Assembly: GCF_020535545.1 (NCBI RefSeq)
Contig: NZ_CP084752.1
Coordinates: forward strand, 3,251,501-3,315,500
Length of the DNA: 64,000 nt
From: Roseateles sp. XES5
Lineage (GTDB): Bacteria; Pseudomonadota; Alphaproteobacteria; Rhizobiales; Rhizobiaceae
Direction: 5' to 3'
Part shown: in pieces, positions 8,490 to 17,976 of the stretch
How the letters are laid out: every line of letters begins with the position of its first letter
Position numbering within the stretch: the first letter of the stretch is position 1
Made by a program: the position numbers and the translations under genes
Notes under the pieces: generated by a model
What the model was told of the DNA's origin: nothing
Database searches by the model: none
What the model saw: only the letters and a program-made list of their open reading frames with translations

Positions 8490-9740
8490 ATGGGCATGAA
8501 ACCATTGGATATCGGCATTGCCGGCGCGGGGCCTGCGGGACTGGCGGCGGCACTGTTTCTGTCGCGCGCCGGCCACCGGGTCGAGCTGATCGAGCGTTTC
8601 GCCGAGCCTTCGCCGGTCGGCTCCGGCCTCCTGATGCAGCCGACAGGGCTGACCGTGCTCGATGCGCTCGGCCTTTCGCCCACCATTCATGCCCTCGGCA
8701 ACCGCATCGACCGGTTGCACGGGGCCGATGCGCGCAGCGGCCGCACCGTGCTCGACGTGCGCTACGATGCACTGGCGGGCGGGCGCTATGGACTGGCGGT
8801 GCATCGCGCGGCCCTGTTTTCGACCCTGCACGATGCGGTGGCGGCGGAGGGCCTTCCCATCCGCACCGGCATCACGCTCGCCAAGGCGGAAACCCGGCAG
8901 GCTCGCACGGCCCTGCACGATCCGGATGGCGAGATCGTCGGCGACTATGACCTGGTGGTCGATGCGACGGGCGCCCGCTCGCAGCTTGCCACCACCTCGG
9001 TCGTCGCGCCGGCGGTGAAGGAACTGCCCTGGGGCGCCTTCTGGGCGACGCTCGATTGCGAGGGCATTGCCCATGAGACGCGGGCGCTTTCGCAGCGTTA
9101 TGACGCGGCGCGGGTGATGATCGGCATCCTGCCGGTCGGCCGGGCGCATGCGGGAGAGGGGCGCAAGGTCGCCTTCTTCTGGAGCCTCAAGACGGCGGAT
9201 GCGGAGGCGGTGAAGGCGGTGGGGCTGGAGCGCTGGAAGGCCGGCATTGCCGACTACTGGCCGCAAACGATGCCGTTTCTGGAGCAGATCACGGATTGGG
9301 ATCAATTGACGCTCGCGCGTTATGCCCACCGCACCACGCTGCCGCCCCATGCCGACGGCATCGCCTTCATCGGCGACAGCGCTCATTCCACCAGCCCGCA
9401 GCTTGGTCAGGGGGCCAACATGGCGCTGCTGGATGCGGCGACGCTGGCCCATGCCCTCTCATCCGCCGGATCCGTGGAGGAGGGGCTTTCGGCCTATGCG
9501 GCTGCGCGGCGCAGCCATGTGCGGCTTTTCCAGCTGCTGTCTTACGTCTTCACGCCATTCTACCAGTCGGATTCGCAAGCCATCGCGTGGCTGCGCGACC
9601 GGCTTGTCGCCACGGTCGCGAACATTCCGCCGGCGCCGCAAATCCTGGCGGCGATCGTCTCCGGCACGCTTGCCGATCCCTTCACCCCCGCGGGCCTGCA
9701 GGAATGCCGCTGGCTGGACGCGGCCTTGCGGGAAGCCTGA
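8490..9740 (+). CDS. FAD-dependent monooxygenase (aromatic hydroxylase class)
   Basis: 416 residues. Class A flavoprotein monooxygenase motifs: dinucleotide-binding GAGPAGLAAALFLSRAGH at residues 9-26, VELIERF (FAD ribose acidic residue), the DG-like stretch YDLVVDATGARS, and the second FAD motif GIAFIGDSAHSTSPQLGQGA near residue 290. The substrate cannot be read from the sequence. It follows the HxlR gene closely, so the two may share regulation by an electrophile or phenolic compound. A hairpin with A- and T-runs on its two sides follows the stop. Confidence 0.88.
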   Translation: MGMKPLDIGIAGAGPAGLAAALFLSRAGHRVELIERFAEPSPVGSGLLMQPTGLTVLDALGLSPTIHALGNRIDRLHGADARSGRTVLDVRYDALAGGRYGLAVHRAALFSTLHDAVAAEGLPIRTGITLAKAETRQARTALHDPDGEIVGDYDLVVDATGARSQLATTSVVAPAVKELPWGAFWATLDCEGIAHETRALSQRYDAARVMIGILPVGRAHAGEGRKVAFFWSLKTADAEAVKAVGLERWKAGIADYWPQTMPFLEQITDWDQLTLARYAHRTTLPPHADGIAFIGDSAHSTSPQLGQGANMALLDAATLAHALSSAGSVEEGLSAYAAARRSHVRLFQLLSYVFTPFYQSDSQAIAWLRDRLVATVANIPPAPQILAAIVSGTLADPFTPAGLQECRWLDAALREA

Positions 9741-9755
9741 CGGCGGACACAAAAA

Positions 9756-9777
9756 AAGGCCGGTCGAAACCGGCCTT
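9756..9777. terminator. Bidirectional rho-independent terminator
   Basis: Perfect 9-bp stem AAGGCCGGT/ACCGGCCTT around a CGAA tetraloop, preceded by a run of seven A and followed by CCTGTTTTTG. It lies between convergent genes (monooxygenase on plus, cold-shock on minus) and can end transcription from both sides. Confidence 0.85.
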
Positions 9778-9801
9778 CCTGTTTTTGCCGTGTGTGGCAG
9801 A

Positions 9802-10011
9802 TCAGGCTGCGACGAGCTGATCAGCCGACATCTTGCCGGACTTGCGGTCGCGGACCAGCTCGAAGCTGACCTTCTGACCTTCGTTGAGGCCTGCGAGGCC
9901 TGCGCGCTGAACGGCGGAGATGTGGACGAAAACGTCCGGTTCACCGCTGTCCTGCTGAATGAAGCCGTAGCCCTTGGTCGTGTTGAACCACTTTACGGTA
10001 CCAGTTGCCAT
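9802..10011 (-). CDS. Cold-shock protein (CspA family)
   Basis: 69 residues, one cold-shock domain. It starts [18 protein letters not shown] (RNP1 KGYGFI) and has [10 protein letters not shown] (RNP2 VFVHI). It is a single-stranded nucleic acid chaperone of the cytoplasm. The sequence before the start is free of genes for about 190 bases, room for the long leader usual in this family. A second, less similar member lies at 63153-63356. Confidence 0.95.
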   Translation of the reverse strand: MATGTVKWFNTTKGYGFIQQDSGEPDVFVHISAVQRAGLAGLNEGQKVSFELVRDRKSGKMSADQLVAA

Positions 10012-10203
10012 GACGAAACCTTTCCTGAGCCGTCAAATCAATCGTCGGCCGCCCGGGGGCGGCCATGGGTGGTCGAATTTGAAGGGGAAGTTCGTGAGCT
10101 GCAGGCTGGTAACCCGCAAATGCAGAAGTCAACGTTCAAATCTCGATGCGGGAGAAATAGGTGCTTTGCCGCCACCGGTCAAGGTGTCGGACCGGCTCGG
10201 ATT

Positions 10204-10569
10204 TCATTCCGGCGTGGGGAGCGATGGATCGTCCGCGCATTGGGAAATCGGCAGCTGGCGGAAGGAATGGATGGCGAGGATGCGGCCTTCGCCGGCATCC
10301 GTCTCCACCGTCATGCAGGCGCAGGCATAGCCATAATTGCCGTTGGTGCGCACATAGTCGCCGGCGGAAATGTCGGGAATCCGGTCGAAGCCGTCGGGCT
10401 CTTGGCCGCCACCCTGCGTCATCATCGTCCAGGTGCCGTCGCCATCCTCCAGCCACCAGTTGCCGGGTGTCGGGTTCTGCAGCCAGCCGCAGCGGTTCTC
10501 CGCGGCGCCGGCGGCCGCACTCATCGTGCCGAGCGCCAGCAGCGCGGCAAGCAGCCTCTTCGTCTTCAT
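10204..10569 (-). CDS. Small secreted protein, DUF4087-like
   Basis: 121 residues with a signal peptide (MKTKRLLAALLALGTMSAAAGAAE, cleaved near residue 23). The mature part is rich in Trp and Cys: ENRCGWLQNPTPGNWWLEDG near its start and YACACMTVETD further on. The opening NRCGWLxNPTPxNWWLxD is the mark of the DUF4087 family. The function is unknown; location is periplasmic or surface. The gene directly downstream of a second small secreted protein (stop-to-start gap 6 bases) suggests an operon of two. Confidence 0.8.
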   Translation of the reverse strand: MKTKRLLAALLALGTMSAAAGAAENRCGWLQNPTPGNWWLEDGDGTWTMMTQGGGQEPDGFDRIPDISAGDYVRTNGNYGYACACMTVETDAGEGRILAIHSFRQLPISQCADDPSLPTPE

Positions 10570-10575
10570 CGGAGC

Positions 10576-10878
10576 CTATTTCTCCATTCTCTTGCAGTGG
10601 AACGTGTCGCCGCTCGCCCCGGATGCCCAGTCCATCTCCGTCGCGGTGATATTGGCAAGGCCGATCTGGTAGTCGTCGGCGAAGGTCAGCGTATAGGCGC
10701 CGCCATCCTTTTCGCTCTTGAGGATCGGCATGGGGCCTTCGCCGGAATCGTAGCTGTCGGCCGTGAAGGTGAAGGTCGAGACCTCGCAGTCCCAGGTGCC
10801 GACATAGGGGGGCTCCTCGGCGGCGCGGGCGGGCAGCGTCAGGAGGAGGAGGGCGGCGGCGAGGCGAAGCATCGGCAT
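10576..10878 (-). CDS. Small secreted protein of unknown function
   Basis: 100 residues from ATG 10878 (MPMLRLAAALLLLTLPARA signal peptide). The frame is open to 11082, but that upstream part is Arg/Ser-rich and not protein-like. The mature protein begins EEPPYVGTWDCEVSTFTFTAD and contains two cysteines, one near each end, that could pair. The GTW..C pattern is common in small lipocalin-like periplasmic proteins, but I do not recognise the family. It lies six bases before the DUF4087-like gene. Confidence 0.7.
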   Translation of the reverse strand: MPMLRLAAALLLLTLPARAAEEPPYVGTWDCEVSTFTFTADSYDSGEGPMPILKSEKDGGAYTLTFADDYQIGLANITATEMDWASGASGDTFHCKRMEK

Positions 10879-11014
10879 GTCCGTTGAGCGGGAGGAATTT
10901 TCAATCAACGGATGAGCGGGTGGCTTTATTCGCCTGCTCGATTGACGTGCCCGATTCGCCTGCACGCAAGGGGCGCGGCCCCGGCCGTGCGGCCGGGACC
11001 AGGATGGCGATCGG

Positions 11015-11302
11015 TCAATTGATGTCGATGTGGCGGCGGTCGTCGCAGTGACGGATCTCGTTGCGCATGCCGCGCTCGTCATGCAGTACGTACCAGTTGG
11101 TCGAGCAGTAAGCGCCGCCCTTGTCGAGCTTGAGGCGCGGTCTCACCTGGGCGAAGGTCAGCGGGCCACGGTCGGCGCCCGGGTAGTAGTCGCCGCCGGT
11201 GGACGATTCGCGGCTCTGGCCGCGGGACTGGGCGAAGGACGGGGTTGCGGCTGCGCCGGCGAGGGTCGCGATGGCGAGGGTGGCGAGAACAAATTTACGC
11301 AT
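11015..11302 (-). CDS. Small secreted protein of unknown function
   Basis: 95 residues: a clear signal peptide (MRKFVLATLAIATLAGAAATPSFA, ending at AQS), then a short Gly/Ser-rich stretch and a compact C-terminal half with two cysteines (GGAYCSTNWYVL and RHCDD). Upstream GGAGAA on the minus strand supports ATG 11302. No function can be assigned. It is the third small exported protein in a row on this strand, though a 136-base gap separates it from the other two. Confidence 0.7.
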   Translation of the reverse strand: MRKFVLATLAIATLAGAAATPSFAQSRGQSRESSTGGDYYPGADRGPLTFAQVRPRLKLDKGGAYCSTNWYVLHDERGMRNEIRHCDDRRHIDIN

Positions 11303-11465
11303 GGGACTTCTCCTTGTTGGCAGAGCGTTCGTTCGCTCTTGTCACGGATCATCCTATGCTTCGGGCTGGCTGGCTGTTGCCTGGGTAACAGGGAAAGGCC
11401 CCGTTGCCGGGGCCTTCCTTTTCGGGTTCAGGCCGGGCCTATTCAGGCTCAGCCTTTTTCAGAGG

Positions 11466-11846
11466 TCAGGCCGGGCGCCGCTTGTCGACCCGATGCTGGT
11501 CGAGGAAGGCGGCAATGGCGGTCTCGCCGTAAAGGCGGCGCTGCTCGGTGAGCGCCGAGGCGAGGCGGGCGGCATCGCCGAAGGTGACGATTTCCGCGTC
11601 CGTTGCCGCAGGATTGCGGGCGAGCGTATCGGTGACGATATCGGCCAGCGTATGCGGCAGGATGTCGGTGCAATCCCGCATGCTCTCAAAAACAAGGCCG
11701 ATGGGCAGGAGCTGGTCCTCGTGGATCACCATCGGTTCCGCACGTTCGTCTTCCCAGGCCTCGAAAGCCTCCAGGGCGTCGCCGAACAGTTGCTGCAGGG
11801 TGATGGGAGCATGTCCTTCGTGAAGGTCTGGCAGGAAATTCAACAT
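11466..11846 (-). CDS. Hypothetical cytoplasmic protein, 126 aa
   Basis: ATG 11846 follows AAGGAGA with suitable spacing; the frame is open upstream but that part is not protein-like. The protein is acidic and helical, with no signal peptide or membrane helix (MLNFLPDLHEGHAPITLQQL at the start; DAARLASALTEQRRLYGE and a basic RVDKRRPA tail at the end). Nothing recognisable. The composition and ribosome site support a real gene. Confidence 0.65.
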   Translation of the reverse strand: MLNFLPDLHEGHAPITLQQLFGDALEAFEAWEDERAEPMVIHEDQLLPIGLVFESMRDCTDILPHTLADIVTDTLARNPAATDAEIVTFGDAARLASALTEQRRLYGETAIAAFLDQHRVDKRRPA

Positions 11847-12213
11847 TTTCTGTCTCCTTGGCGTAGGGCGGTTGACTTCGGAACTCCTAACTGAGGCCGG
11901 CGGTGAAGGCTTGCCGATCCGCGACGCGCACCGGCCTGCTGCACCGCAGGTCTCACAAATCTTAACAACGGGAAACGGATTGGGAAGCGAAAAAATTTGT
12001 TCGCAATCCACCGTCTTCATCGTTTCCGTGGAGTTCTGTTTCAAATCAGGAGGATAGAGGGAAGAAATTTTTATGCCGCCTTGTGCGCCGCAGCGCCGCT
12101 TGGGGACGGCCGCTGGTCACTGGCTACTGCGCGTGGGCGGCCAAATCACTGCTGTTCCCAAAGCTGCAAGAAGATCGTTGACCAAGGCTTCGGACATCGC
12201 TAGAAGGTGGCGA
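11847..12213. other. Intergenic region, no gene seen
   Basis: Nearly 370 bases between the divergent hypothetical gene and the tetR operator. Locally richer in A and T (for example AAAAATTTGTTCGC around 11993) and therefore likely to hold the promoter of the minus-strand gene. Short open frames lack ribosome sites. Confidence 0.4.
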
Positions 12214-12230
12214 ACCGTACGGTACGGTAC
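12214..12230. promoter_or_regulatory. Palindromic operator before tetR-ilvC
   Basis: ACCGTACGGT at 12214-12223 is a perfect 10-bp palindrome, followed without a gap by ACGGTAC, so GTACGG repeats twice in 14 bases. It sits about 20-37 bases upstream of the TetR-family start, where an autoregulatory operator is expected. Assignment to that TetR protein is inference. Confidence 0.5.
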
Positions 12231-12250
12231 TGAATTGGACGAGGGACATC

Positions 12251-12898
12251 TTGCACACGGTGGAGCAGGGCAGGGCAGGAGCAGCGATCGCGGGGCTGAC
12301 GGAACGTCAGGGCGCGGTGCTGGAGCGTGCGCTCGGCCTGCTGGTGGAAGGCGGCGAGCGGGCGCTGACGACGGCCGGCGTCGCGCGTGCGGCCAACTGT
12401 TCCAAGGAAAGTCTCTACAAATGGTTCGGCGATCGCGACGGGCTGATCTCGGCGATGATCACCTATCAGGCCGGCAAGGTGCGCACGGTCGAGGTGGAAG
12501 CGGGCAAGCTGACGGCGGAAACGCTGCGCACGCATCTCATCGCCTTTGCGCGCGATCTCATCGACGTGCTTTCGGGCGACGTCTCGCTGGCGCTCAACCG
12601 TCTTGCCATCGGCCAGGCGAGCCGCGAAGGCGCCGGACTCGGCCGTCTTTTGCAGGAACGCGGCCGCCGGCAGATCGGAAAACGCGCCGCCGCACTGCTT
12701 GAGGCCGGTCGCAAGGCGAAGCTGCTTGCATTTGACCGGGCGGACGAGGCATACGGCACGCTCTACGGCCTGATCGTCTCGGACATGCATCTGCGCATGC
12801 TCCTCGGCGAGGATGCCGCAGCGCTCAAAAAGGAATTCTCGCCGCGCGCGGAGAAGGCTGTCGATGCCTTCCTGACGCTTCACGGTGTGAAAGGATAA
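12251..12898 (+). CDS. TetR-family transcriptional regulator upstream of ilvC
   Basis: 215 residues from TTG 12251 (GAGGGA upstream). The N-terminal helix-turn-helix is seen at residues 30-65: LLVEGGERALTTAGVARAANCSKESLYKWFGDRDGL (key part AANCSKESLYKWFGDRD). The C-terminal ligand domain ends in helices typical of TetR_C. The gene ends 57 bases before ilvC on the same strand, an arrangement common in Rhizobiaceae. It may sense a branched-chain amino acid pathway signal, but no effector is evident from sequence. Confidence 0.85.
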   Translation: MHTVEQGRAGAAIAGLTERQGAVLERALGLLVEGGERALTTAGVARAANCSKESLYKWFGDRDGLISAMITYQAGKVRTVEVEAGKLTAETLRTHLIAFARDLIDVLSGDVSLALNRLAIGQASREGAGLGRLLQERGRRQIGKRAAALLEAGRKAKLLAFDRADEAYGTLYGLIVSDMHLRMLLGEDAAALKKEFSPRAEKAVDAFLTLHGVKG

Positions 12899-13975
<1,077 letters not shown>

Positions 13976-14001
13976 TCGTTCCGCCTCGCGCAGAACGAAG
14001 G

Positions 14002-14030
14002 GCCGGGCGGTTCTCCGCCCGGCTTTTATT
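14002..14030 (+). terminator. Rho-independent terminator after ilvC
   Basis: Stem GCCGGGCGG (14002-14010), loop TTCT, stem CCGCCCGGC (14015-14023), then TTTTATTT. It is about 27 bases after the ilvC stop. Confidence 0.92.
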
Positions 14031-14160
14031 TCAGCAAGTCTGAAATATTGCGACGCATCCTCACAGCCCTTTGCAGTGCAGCAAGTATTGAACTTGCGCA
14101 AACGGCCGAACGGGAACAAAATACGCAAGTGTTTCGTTCCGCTGTCAGGAGGATGGTGCG

Positions 14161-14262
14161 ATGACCACGATTATCCAATACTTCGCCTGGTTCGATCTTT
14201 TTATCCTGGGCAGTATAGCCACTCTCGTGCTGCTCAGCCTTTACACCGACAGGGCGACATGA
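14161..14262 (+). CDS. 33-residue single-span membrane protein
   Basis: ATG 14161 to TGA 14262. A perfect AGGAGG lies at 14147-14152, eight bases before the ATG. The peptide begins MTTIIQYFAWFDLFILGSI and continues ATLVLLSLYTDRAT: one hydrophobic helix of about 22 residues with a polar charged C-terminal end, a layout like KdpF- or CydX-type small membrane subunits, though I do not recognise it as either. It stands alone between ilvC and an aminotransferase gene. A hairpin (TTCAGGC/GCCTGAA, 14267-14286) follows at once. The ribosome site and composition make it a likely real gene. Confidence 0.65.
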   Translation: MTTIIQYFAWFDLFILGSIATLVLLSLYTDRAT

Positions 14263-14266
14263 ACGT

Positions 14267-14347
14267 TTCAGGCGCAAGTGCCTGAAGGCGAGGGCGCTTT
14301 ACGCCCGAGTAAAACCGCACGAAACCTCGGTGCGTGTGCCTTTTTTT
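14267..14347 (+). terminator. Hairpins and T-run after the small membrane protein gene
   Basis: TTCAGGC (14267-14273) pairs with GCCTGAA (14280-14286). GGGCG and CGCCC pair just after it, and CGCAC (14316-14320) pairs with GTGCG (14330-14334) shortly before seven T at 14341-14347. Any of these could end the small gene's transcript or act as a leader for the next gene. Confidence 0.45.
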
Positions 14348-14434
14348 ATGGTGCGAATATTTAGGTCAGCATTATTGACATAAAAACGGCGCCGTGATGA
14401 GGTGCATGCAAACAACAAGCCCGAGGAAACCCCT

Positions 14435-15658
14435 ATGTTCAAATGGGAAGACGCCTTCGCGACGCGCGCGTCGCGCATGAAGGCCTCCGAAATCCGTGAA
14501 TTGCTGAAGCTGCTGGAGCGGCCGGACATCATCTCCTTCGCAGGCGGCATTCCGGATCCGGCGCTGTTTCCGAAGGAAGCCTTTGCTGCCGCCTATGCGG
14601 ATGTGCTTGCGGGCGACGGCGCCGCGGCCGGCCTGCAATATTCGATCAGCGAGGGCTACAAGCCGCTGCGCGACTGGCTTGCCGGCGAAATGGGCAAGAT
14701 CGGCATCCCCTGCACGGCGGAGAACGTCTTCATCGTCTCCGGCTCGCAGCAGGGCCTCGACTACCTTGGAAAACTCTTCCTGTCGCCGAAGGACACCGCG
14801 CTCGTCACCTGGCCGACCTATCTCGGCGCGCTTCAGGCCTTCAACGCCTATGAGCCGACCTATGACCGGCTGAACCTTTCCGGCAATCGTACGCCGGACG
14901 CCTACCGCGCCACGGCGACGGAAGCGGGCGGGCGGGTCAAGTTCGCCTATCTGTCGGCCGATTTCGCCAACCCGACCGGCGAGACGGTCGACCGCGCCGG
15001 GCGCGAAAAGCTGCTGACGCTGGCCGAGGAACTGGATATCCCCGTCATCGAGGACGCGGCCTACCAGTCGCTGCGCTATGACGGCGAGGCGGTCCCGCCG
15101 ATCCTGGCGCTGGAAATCGCCAAGACCGGCGATATCAACGCCACGCGCACCATCTATTGCGGCAGCTTCTCCAAAACGCTCGCACCGGGCCTGCGCGTCG
15201 GCTACATCGTCGCCGCCGCGCCCGTCATCCGCAAGCTCGTCCTGATGAAGCAGGCGGCGGACCTGCATTCCTCGACCATCAACCAGATGGCCATCGCGCA
15301 TGTCGCCGAGCGCGGTTTCGATGCGCAGGTCGCCAAGATCCGCACCGCCTACAGCGCCCGCCGCAATGCCATGCTGGCGGCGCTCGAGAAGTACATGCCG
15401 GAAGGCGTTTCCTGGACGAAGCCGGAAGGCGGCATGTTCGTCTGGGTTACCCTGCCGGCCGGCATGGACGGCGCGAAACTGCTTGCCCGCTCCATCGAGA
15501 CGGAAAAGGTCGCCTTCGTGCCCGGCCAGGCCTTCCACGCCGATGGCAGCGGCGCGAACACCCTGCGCCTCAGCTTCTCCTGCGCTGACGGCGCGACGAT
15601 CGAGGAGGGCATTTCCCGCCTCGGACGCCTGCTGAGCAAGGAACGGCTGGCGGCCTGA
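14435..15658 (+). CDS. PLP-dependent aminotransferase, fold type I (LysN/2-aminoadipate type)
   Basis: 407 residues from ATG 14435 (GAGGA seven bases upstream); an in-frame ATG at 14402 has no ribosome site. Class I/II aminotransferase fold: ISFAGGIPDPALFP at the N-terminus, VSGSQQGLDYLGKLF, DFANPTGET, VIEDAAYQSLRYDGE, and the PLP lysine in GSFSKTLAPGLRVGY near residue 245. It has no GntR domain, so it is an enzyme and not a MocR regulator. The motifs resemble 2-aminoadipate or valine-pyruvate-like transaminases; the amino donor cannot be fixed from sequence. Confidence 0.88.
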   Translation: MFKWEDAFATRASRMKASEIRELLKLLERPDIISFAGGIPDPALFPKEAFAAAYADVLAGDGAAAGLQYSISEGYKPLRDWLAGEMGKIGIPCTAENVFIVSGSQQGLDYLGKLFLSPKDTALVTWPTYLGALQAFNAYEPTYDRLNLSGNRTPDAYRATATEAGGRVKFAYLSADFANPTGETVDRAGREKLLTLAEELDIPVIEDAAYQSLRYDGEAVPPILALEIAKTGDINATRTIYCGSFSKTLAPGLRVGYIVAAAPVIRKLVLMKQAADLHSSTINQMAIAHVAERGFDAQVAKIRTAYSARRNAMLAALEKYMPEGVSWTKPEGGMFVWVTLPAGMDGAKLLARSIETEKVAFVPGQAFHADGSGANTLRLSFSCADGATIEEGISRLGRLLSKERLAA

Positions 15659-15691
15659 TTGCCGCATCCGACGCGGGGGCTTTGCTCCAAA

Positions 15692-15715
15692 CCTCTCCCC
15701 GCATGCGGGGAGAGG
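15692..15715. repeat. Perfect 24-bp palindrome between convergent genes
   Basis: CCTCTCCCCGCA at 15692-15703 is followed by its exact reverse complement to 15715. This is a REP-type palindrome common in alphaproteobacteria and probably forms a transcript-end hairpin for the two convergent genes. Confidence 0.75.
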
Positions 15716-15740
15716 GAACCGGCCCCGTGGACTAGGCTGC

Positions 15741-17369
15741 CTACGCCTTCAGCCAATCCACCATCGCTTCGTAGACCAGGTCCGGCAGCACCGTGAACGT
15801 ATAGGGCGCGTGCACGCGTTCCCATTTCTGATGATAATCCCGCCCCCAGGGGCCGATATTGACCGTCGGGAAGGAGAGCAGCCCTTCCGGCGCATCGTCG
15901 GTGAAGGCCGCGGACGGGGTGTTGGCGGCCAGCAGTCCCGCTTCACCCGCCTCCGGCCGATGGCCGAAGAAGCTCATGTCGGAAATGCCGGCGAAAATCT
16001 GCTTGAACTTGATCGACGTGCCGTGCCGCTCGGCGATATCGGCCATCACGCGCTGCAGCCGCGCCTGCCGGTCGCCGGCGCCGGCGCGCTCCAGATGCAC
16101 CAGCGGATAATGCAGACTGCCGAAGCCGATAATGACGGCGGGGCCTTCGATGCCAGCCTCCGTTGCCGCCGCCGCGACGATCTCGCGGCTCACCTTCAAG
16201 GGATCGGTGCCGCCTGAAAGCGCGCGGTCGAGGGCCGCGAGACGCTCGAGCGCATCGCCGCCGCGCGTCTTCAGCCGTTCCAGAAGCTCCGCATAGGTCA
16301 GCACCGTGCCTTCCGTGCTTGCCCCGGCGCGGTTGCGATAGCGGGCCTGATGGGCATCCTGCGTTTCGAGCGCGGTCTTGAGGGCGCCGGTGACGAGCGT
16401 GCGGAATTCACCGAGGATGTCGGTGGCGCTGCGGCGGTGCGTCAACCAGTTGAAGGACAGCCAGACACGATCCGGCGTCGTCACGTCGTAACCGTCCCTG
16501 ATGTCGCGGGCCTCGAGGCAGACGGGCGGCGGCGAGCTTTCGCCGAAGGCGTCGTCGCTGAGTTCCGGCACGGTGTCCATGGCGCGGACGATCTCGGCGC
16601 TGATGCGGTGGGCGCTGGTGCCGTTGAAGGGGTAGCCGGCATGGGTCGGACGGCCGATGACGAAGGCGAAGGGGGCGAATTTGCCGATGGAGCCGAGATA
16701 GACCGCCCGGCCTTCCTCGCCGTCGCGCTCGCAGCTCGACGCGTCGAGATTGATGCCGCCGACGATGTCGAGGTCGAACCGGCGGGCGATATCGGGCAGG
16801 GCATTGCGCAGGCTCCGCATGCCACGCGAGCGATTCTCCTCATCCGGCGTGGCGACGAAGAGGATGTTACCCTCGGGCGCCTCCAGCGCCGCGAATCGCT
16901 CCAGCGCGGCGATGCCGGCGGCAAGGCCGCTCTTCATGTCCAGCAGGCCGCGCCCGGCGATGAAATCGCCGCTCTCGAAATCCCGCAACGCCCTTGCCTC
17001 CGCCCCATTCAGGGGCCGACTGCGCAGTTCCTTCACGAGGGCCTGCGTCAACGGTTCGGGATCGCAGGCGAGCGGGGCGAGGGTGCCGTAATTGGCAATG
17101 GAAACCGTGTCGAAATGGCCCGCCAGCACCACCGTGCGCCGACCCTTGCCCCGCACCAGCGCCACGACATTGCGCGTCAGCTCTTCACCGTGGCTGTCCA
17201 CGGTGAAGAGCTGATCGGGATATTGCCGGAAGTAGGGCGTTTCGGCGAGGAGCGCGCGCAGCCTTTCCGAAAAGTCCGCCTCGTCCGGCGTGCCGGTCAC
17301 GCTTGGCCAGCGGGTCATCAGCAGGGACAGGTCGCGGGCGCGGATGGCGGTTTCGTTCGTCTGGGACAT
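15741..17369 (-). CDS. M20-family peptidase, RocB (arginine utilization) type
   Basis: 542 residues from ATG 17369 (MSQTNETAIRARDLSLLM). M20 metallopeptidase with an unusually long insert, as in RocB. Visible: VVLAGHFDTVSIANYGTLAPL (zinc His and Asp), FIAGRGLLDMKSGLAAGIAAL (bridging Asp), FVATPDEENRSRGMRS (catalytic Glu pair), FVIGRPTHAGYPF in the lid domain, and SFFGHRPEAGE near the end. RocB's exact substrate is unresolved; a role in arginine or other peptide/amide breakdown is inferred. It is divergent from an Lrp-type gene that probably controls it. Confidence 0.82.
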   Translation of the reverse strand: MSQTNETAIRARDLSLLMTRWPSVTGTPDEADFSERLRALLAETPYFRQYPDQLFTVDSHGEELTRNVVALVRGKGRRTVVLAGHFDTVSIANYGTLAPLACDPEPLTQALVKELRSRPLNGAEARALRDFESGDFIAGRGLLDMKSGLAAGIAALERFAALEAPEGNILFVATPDEENRSRGMRSLRNALPDIARRFDLDIVGGINLDASSCERDGEEGRAVYLGSIGKFAPFAFVIGRPTHAGYPFNGTSAHRISAEIVRAMDTVPELSDDAFGESSPPPVCLEARDIRDGYDVTTPDRVWLSFNWLTHRRSATDILGEFRTLVTGALKTALETQDAHQARYRNRAGASTEGTVLTYAELLERLKTRGGDALERLAALDRALSGGTDPLKVSREIVAAAATEAGIEGPAVIIGFGSLHYPLVHLERAGAGDRQARLQRVMADIAERHGTSIKFKQIFAGISDMSFFGHRPEAGEAGLLAANTPSAAFTDDAPEGLLSFPTVNIGPWGRDYHQKWERVHAPYTFTVLPDLVYEAMVDWLKA

Positions 17370-17502
17370 GGGGCCTGCCGAAAGTGGTTGCGTTGAGGAT
17401 AGCGCAAGGCTAGCCAAGGAGACCGGCAAGCGAAACGGCAATCTTTTGTGAAAATTGCCCTTCGTTCTGCCGTTTCGTCACCTCTGATTGGCAATTCGAC
17501 AC

Positions 17503-17919
17503 ATGGATACAATCGACCGGAAACTCCTCTCCCTGTTGCGCAAGGACGGTCGCGCCTCGCTTTCGGCGCTGGCGGCGGAGTTGAAGGTGTCGCGCGGCAC
17601 CGTGCAGAACCGCATCGAGCGCCTGACGCGGGAGGGTGTCATTGGCGGGTTCACCGTGCGCGTGACGCAGGCGGACGATCCGCATGCCGTGCGTGCCGTC
17701 ATGATGATCGAGATTACCGGCCAGAAGACGCTGGCGGCTATCAAGGCGTTGCGCGGCATACCGGAGGTGCGCGCCCTGCACACGACGAACGGCGCCTGGG
17801 ACCTCGTGGCGGAGATACAGGCGGACAATCTCGTCGAGTTCGAGCGCGTGCTGCGCGGCATCCGCGCCATGGACGGCGTCTCGAAGTCCGAGACGAGCCT
17901 GCTGCTGACGACGCTTTGA
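17503..17919 (+). CDS. Lrp/AsnC-family transcriptional regulator
   Basis: 138 residues from ATG 17503. N-terminal HTH: IDRKLLSLLRKDGRASLSAL and VSRGTVQNRIERLTREGVIGGFTV. C-terminal RAM ligand domain: AVRAVMMIEITG and GAWDLVAEIQADNLVEFE. It is transcribed divergently from the RocB-like peptidase gene, 133 bases apart, and is likely its local amino-acid-responsive regulator. A weaker TTG start exists 15 bases upstream. Confidence 0.9.
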   Translation: MDTIDRKLLSLLRKDGRASLSALAAELKVSRGTVQNRIERLTREGVIGGFTVRVTQADDPHAVRAVMMIEITGQKTLAAIKALRGIPEVRALHTTNGAWDLVAEIQADNLVEFERVLRGIRAMDGVSKSETSLLLTTL

Positions 17920-17976
17920 GCCTCTTGTCTTATCATTCTCCGACGCCAAGGCGATGCCGCTTCGGCTGGAAATGCG

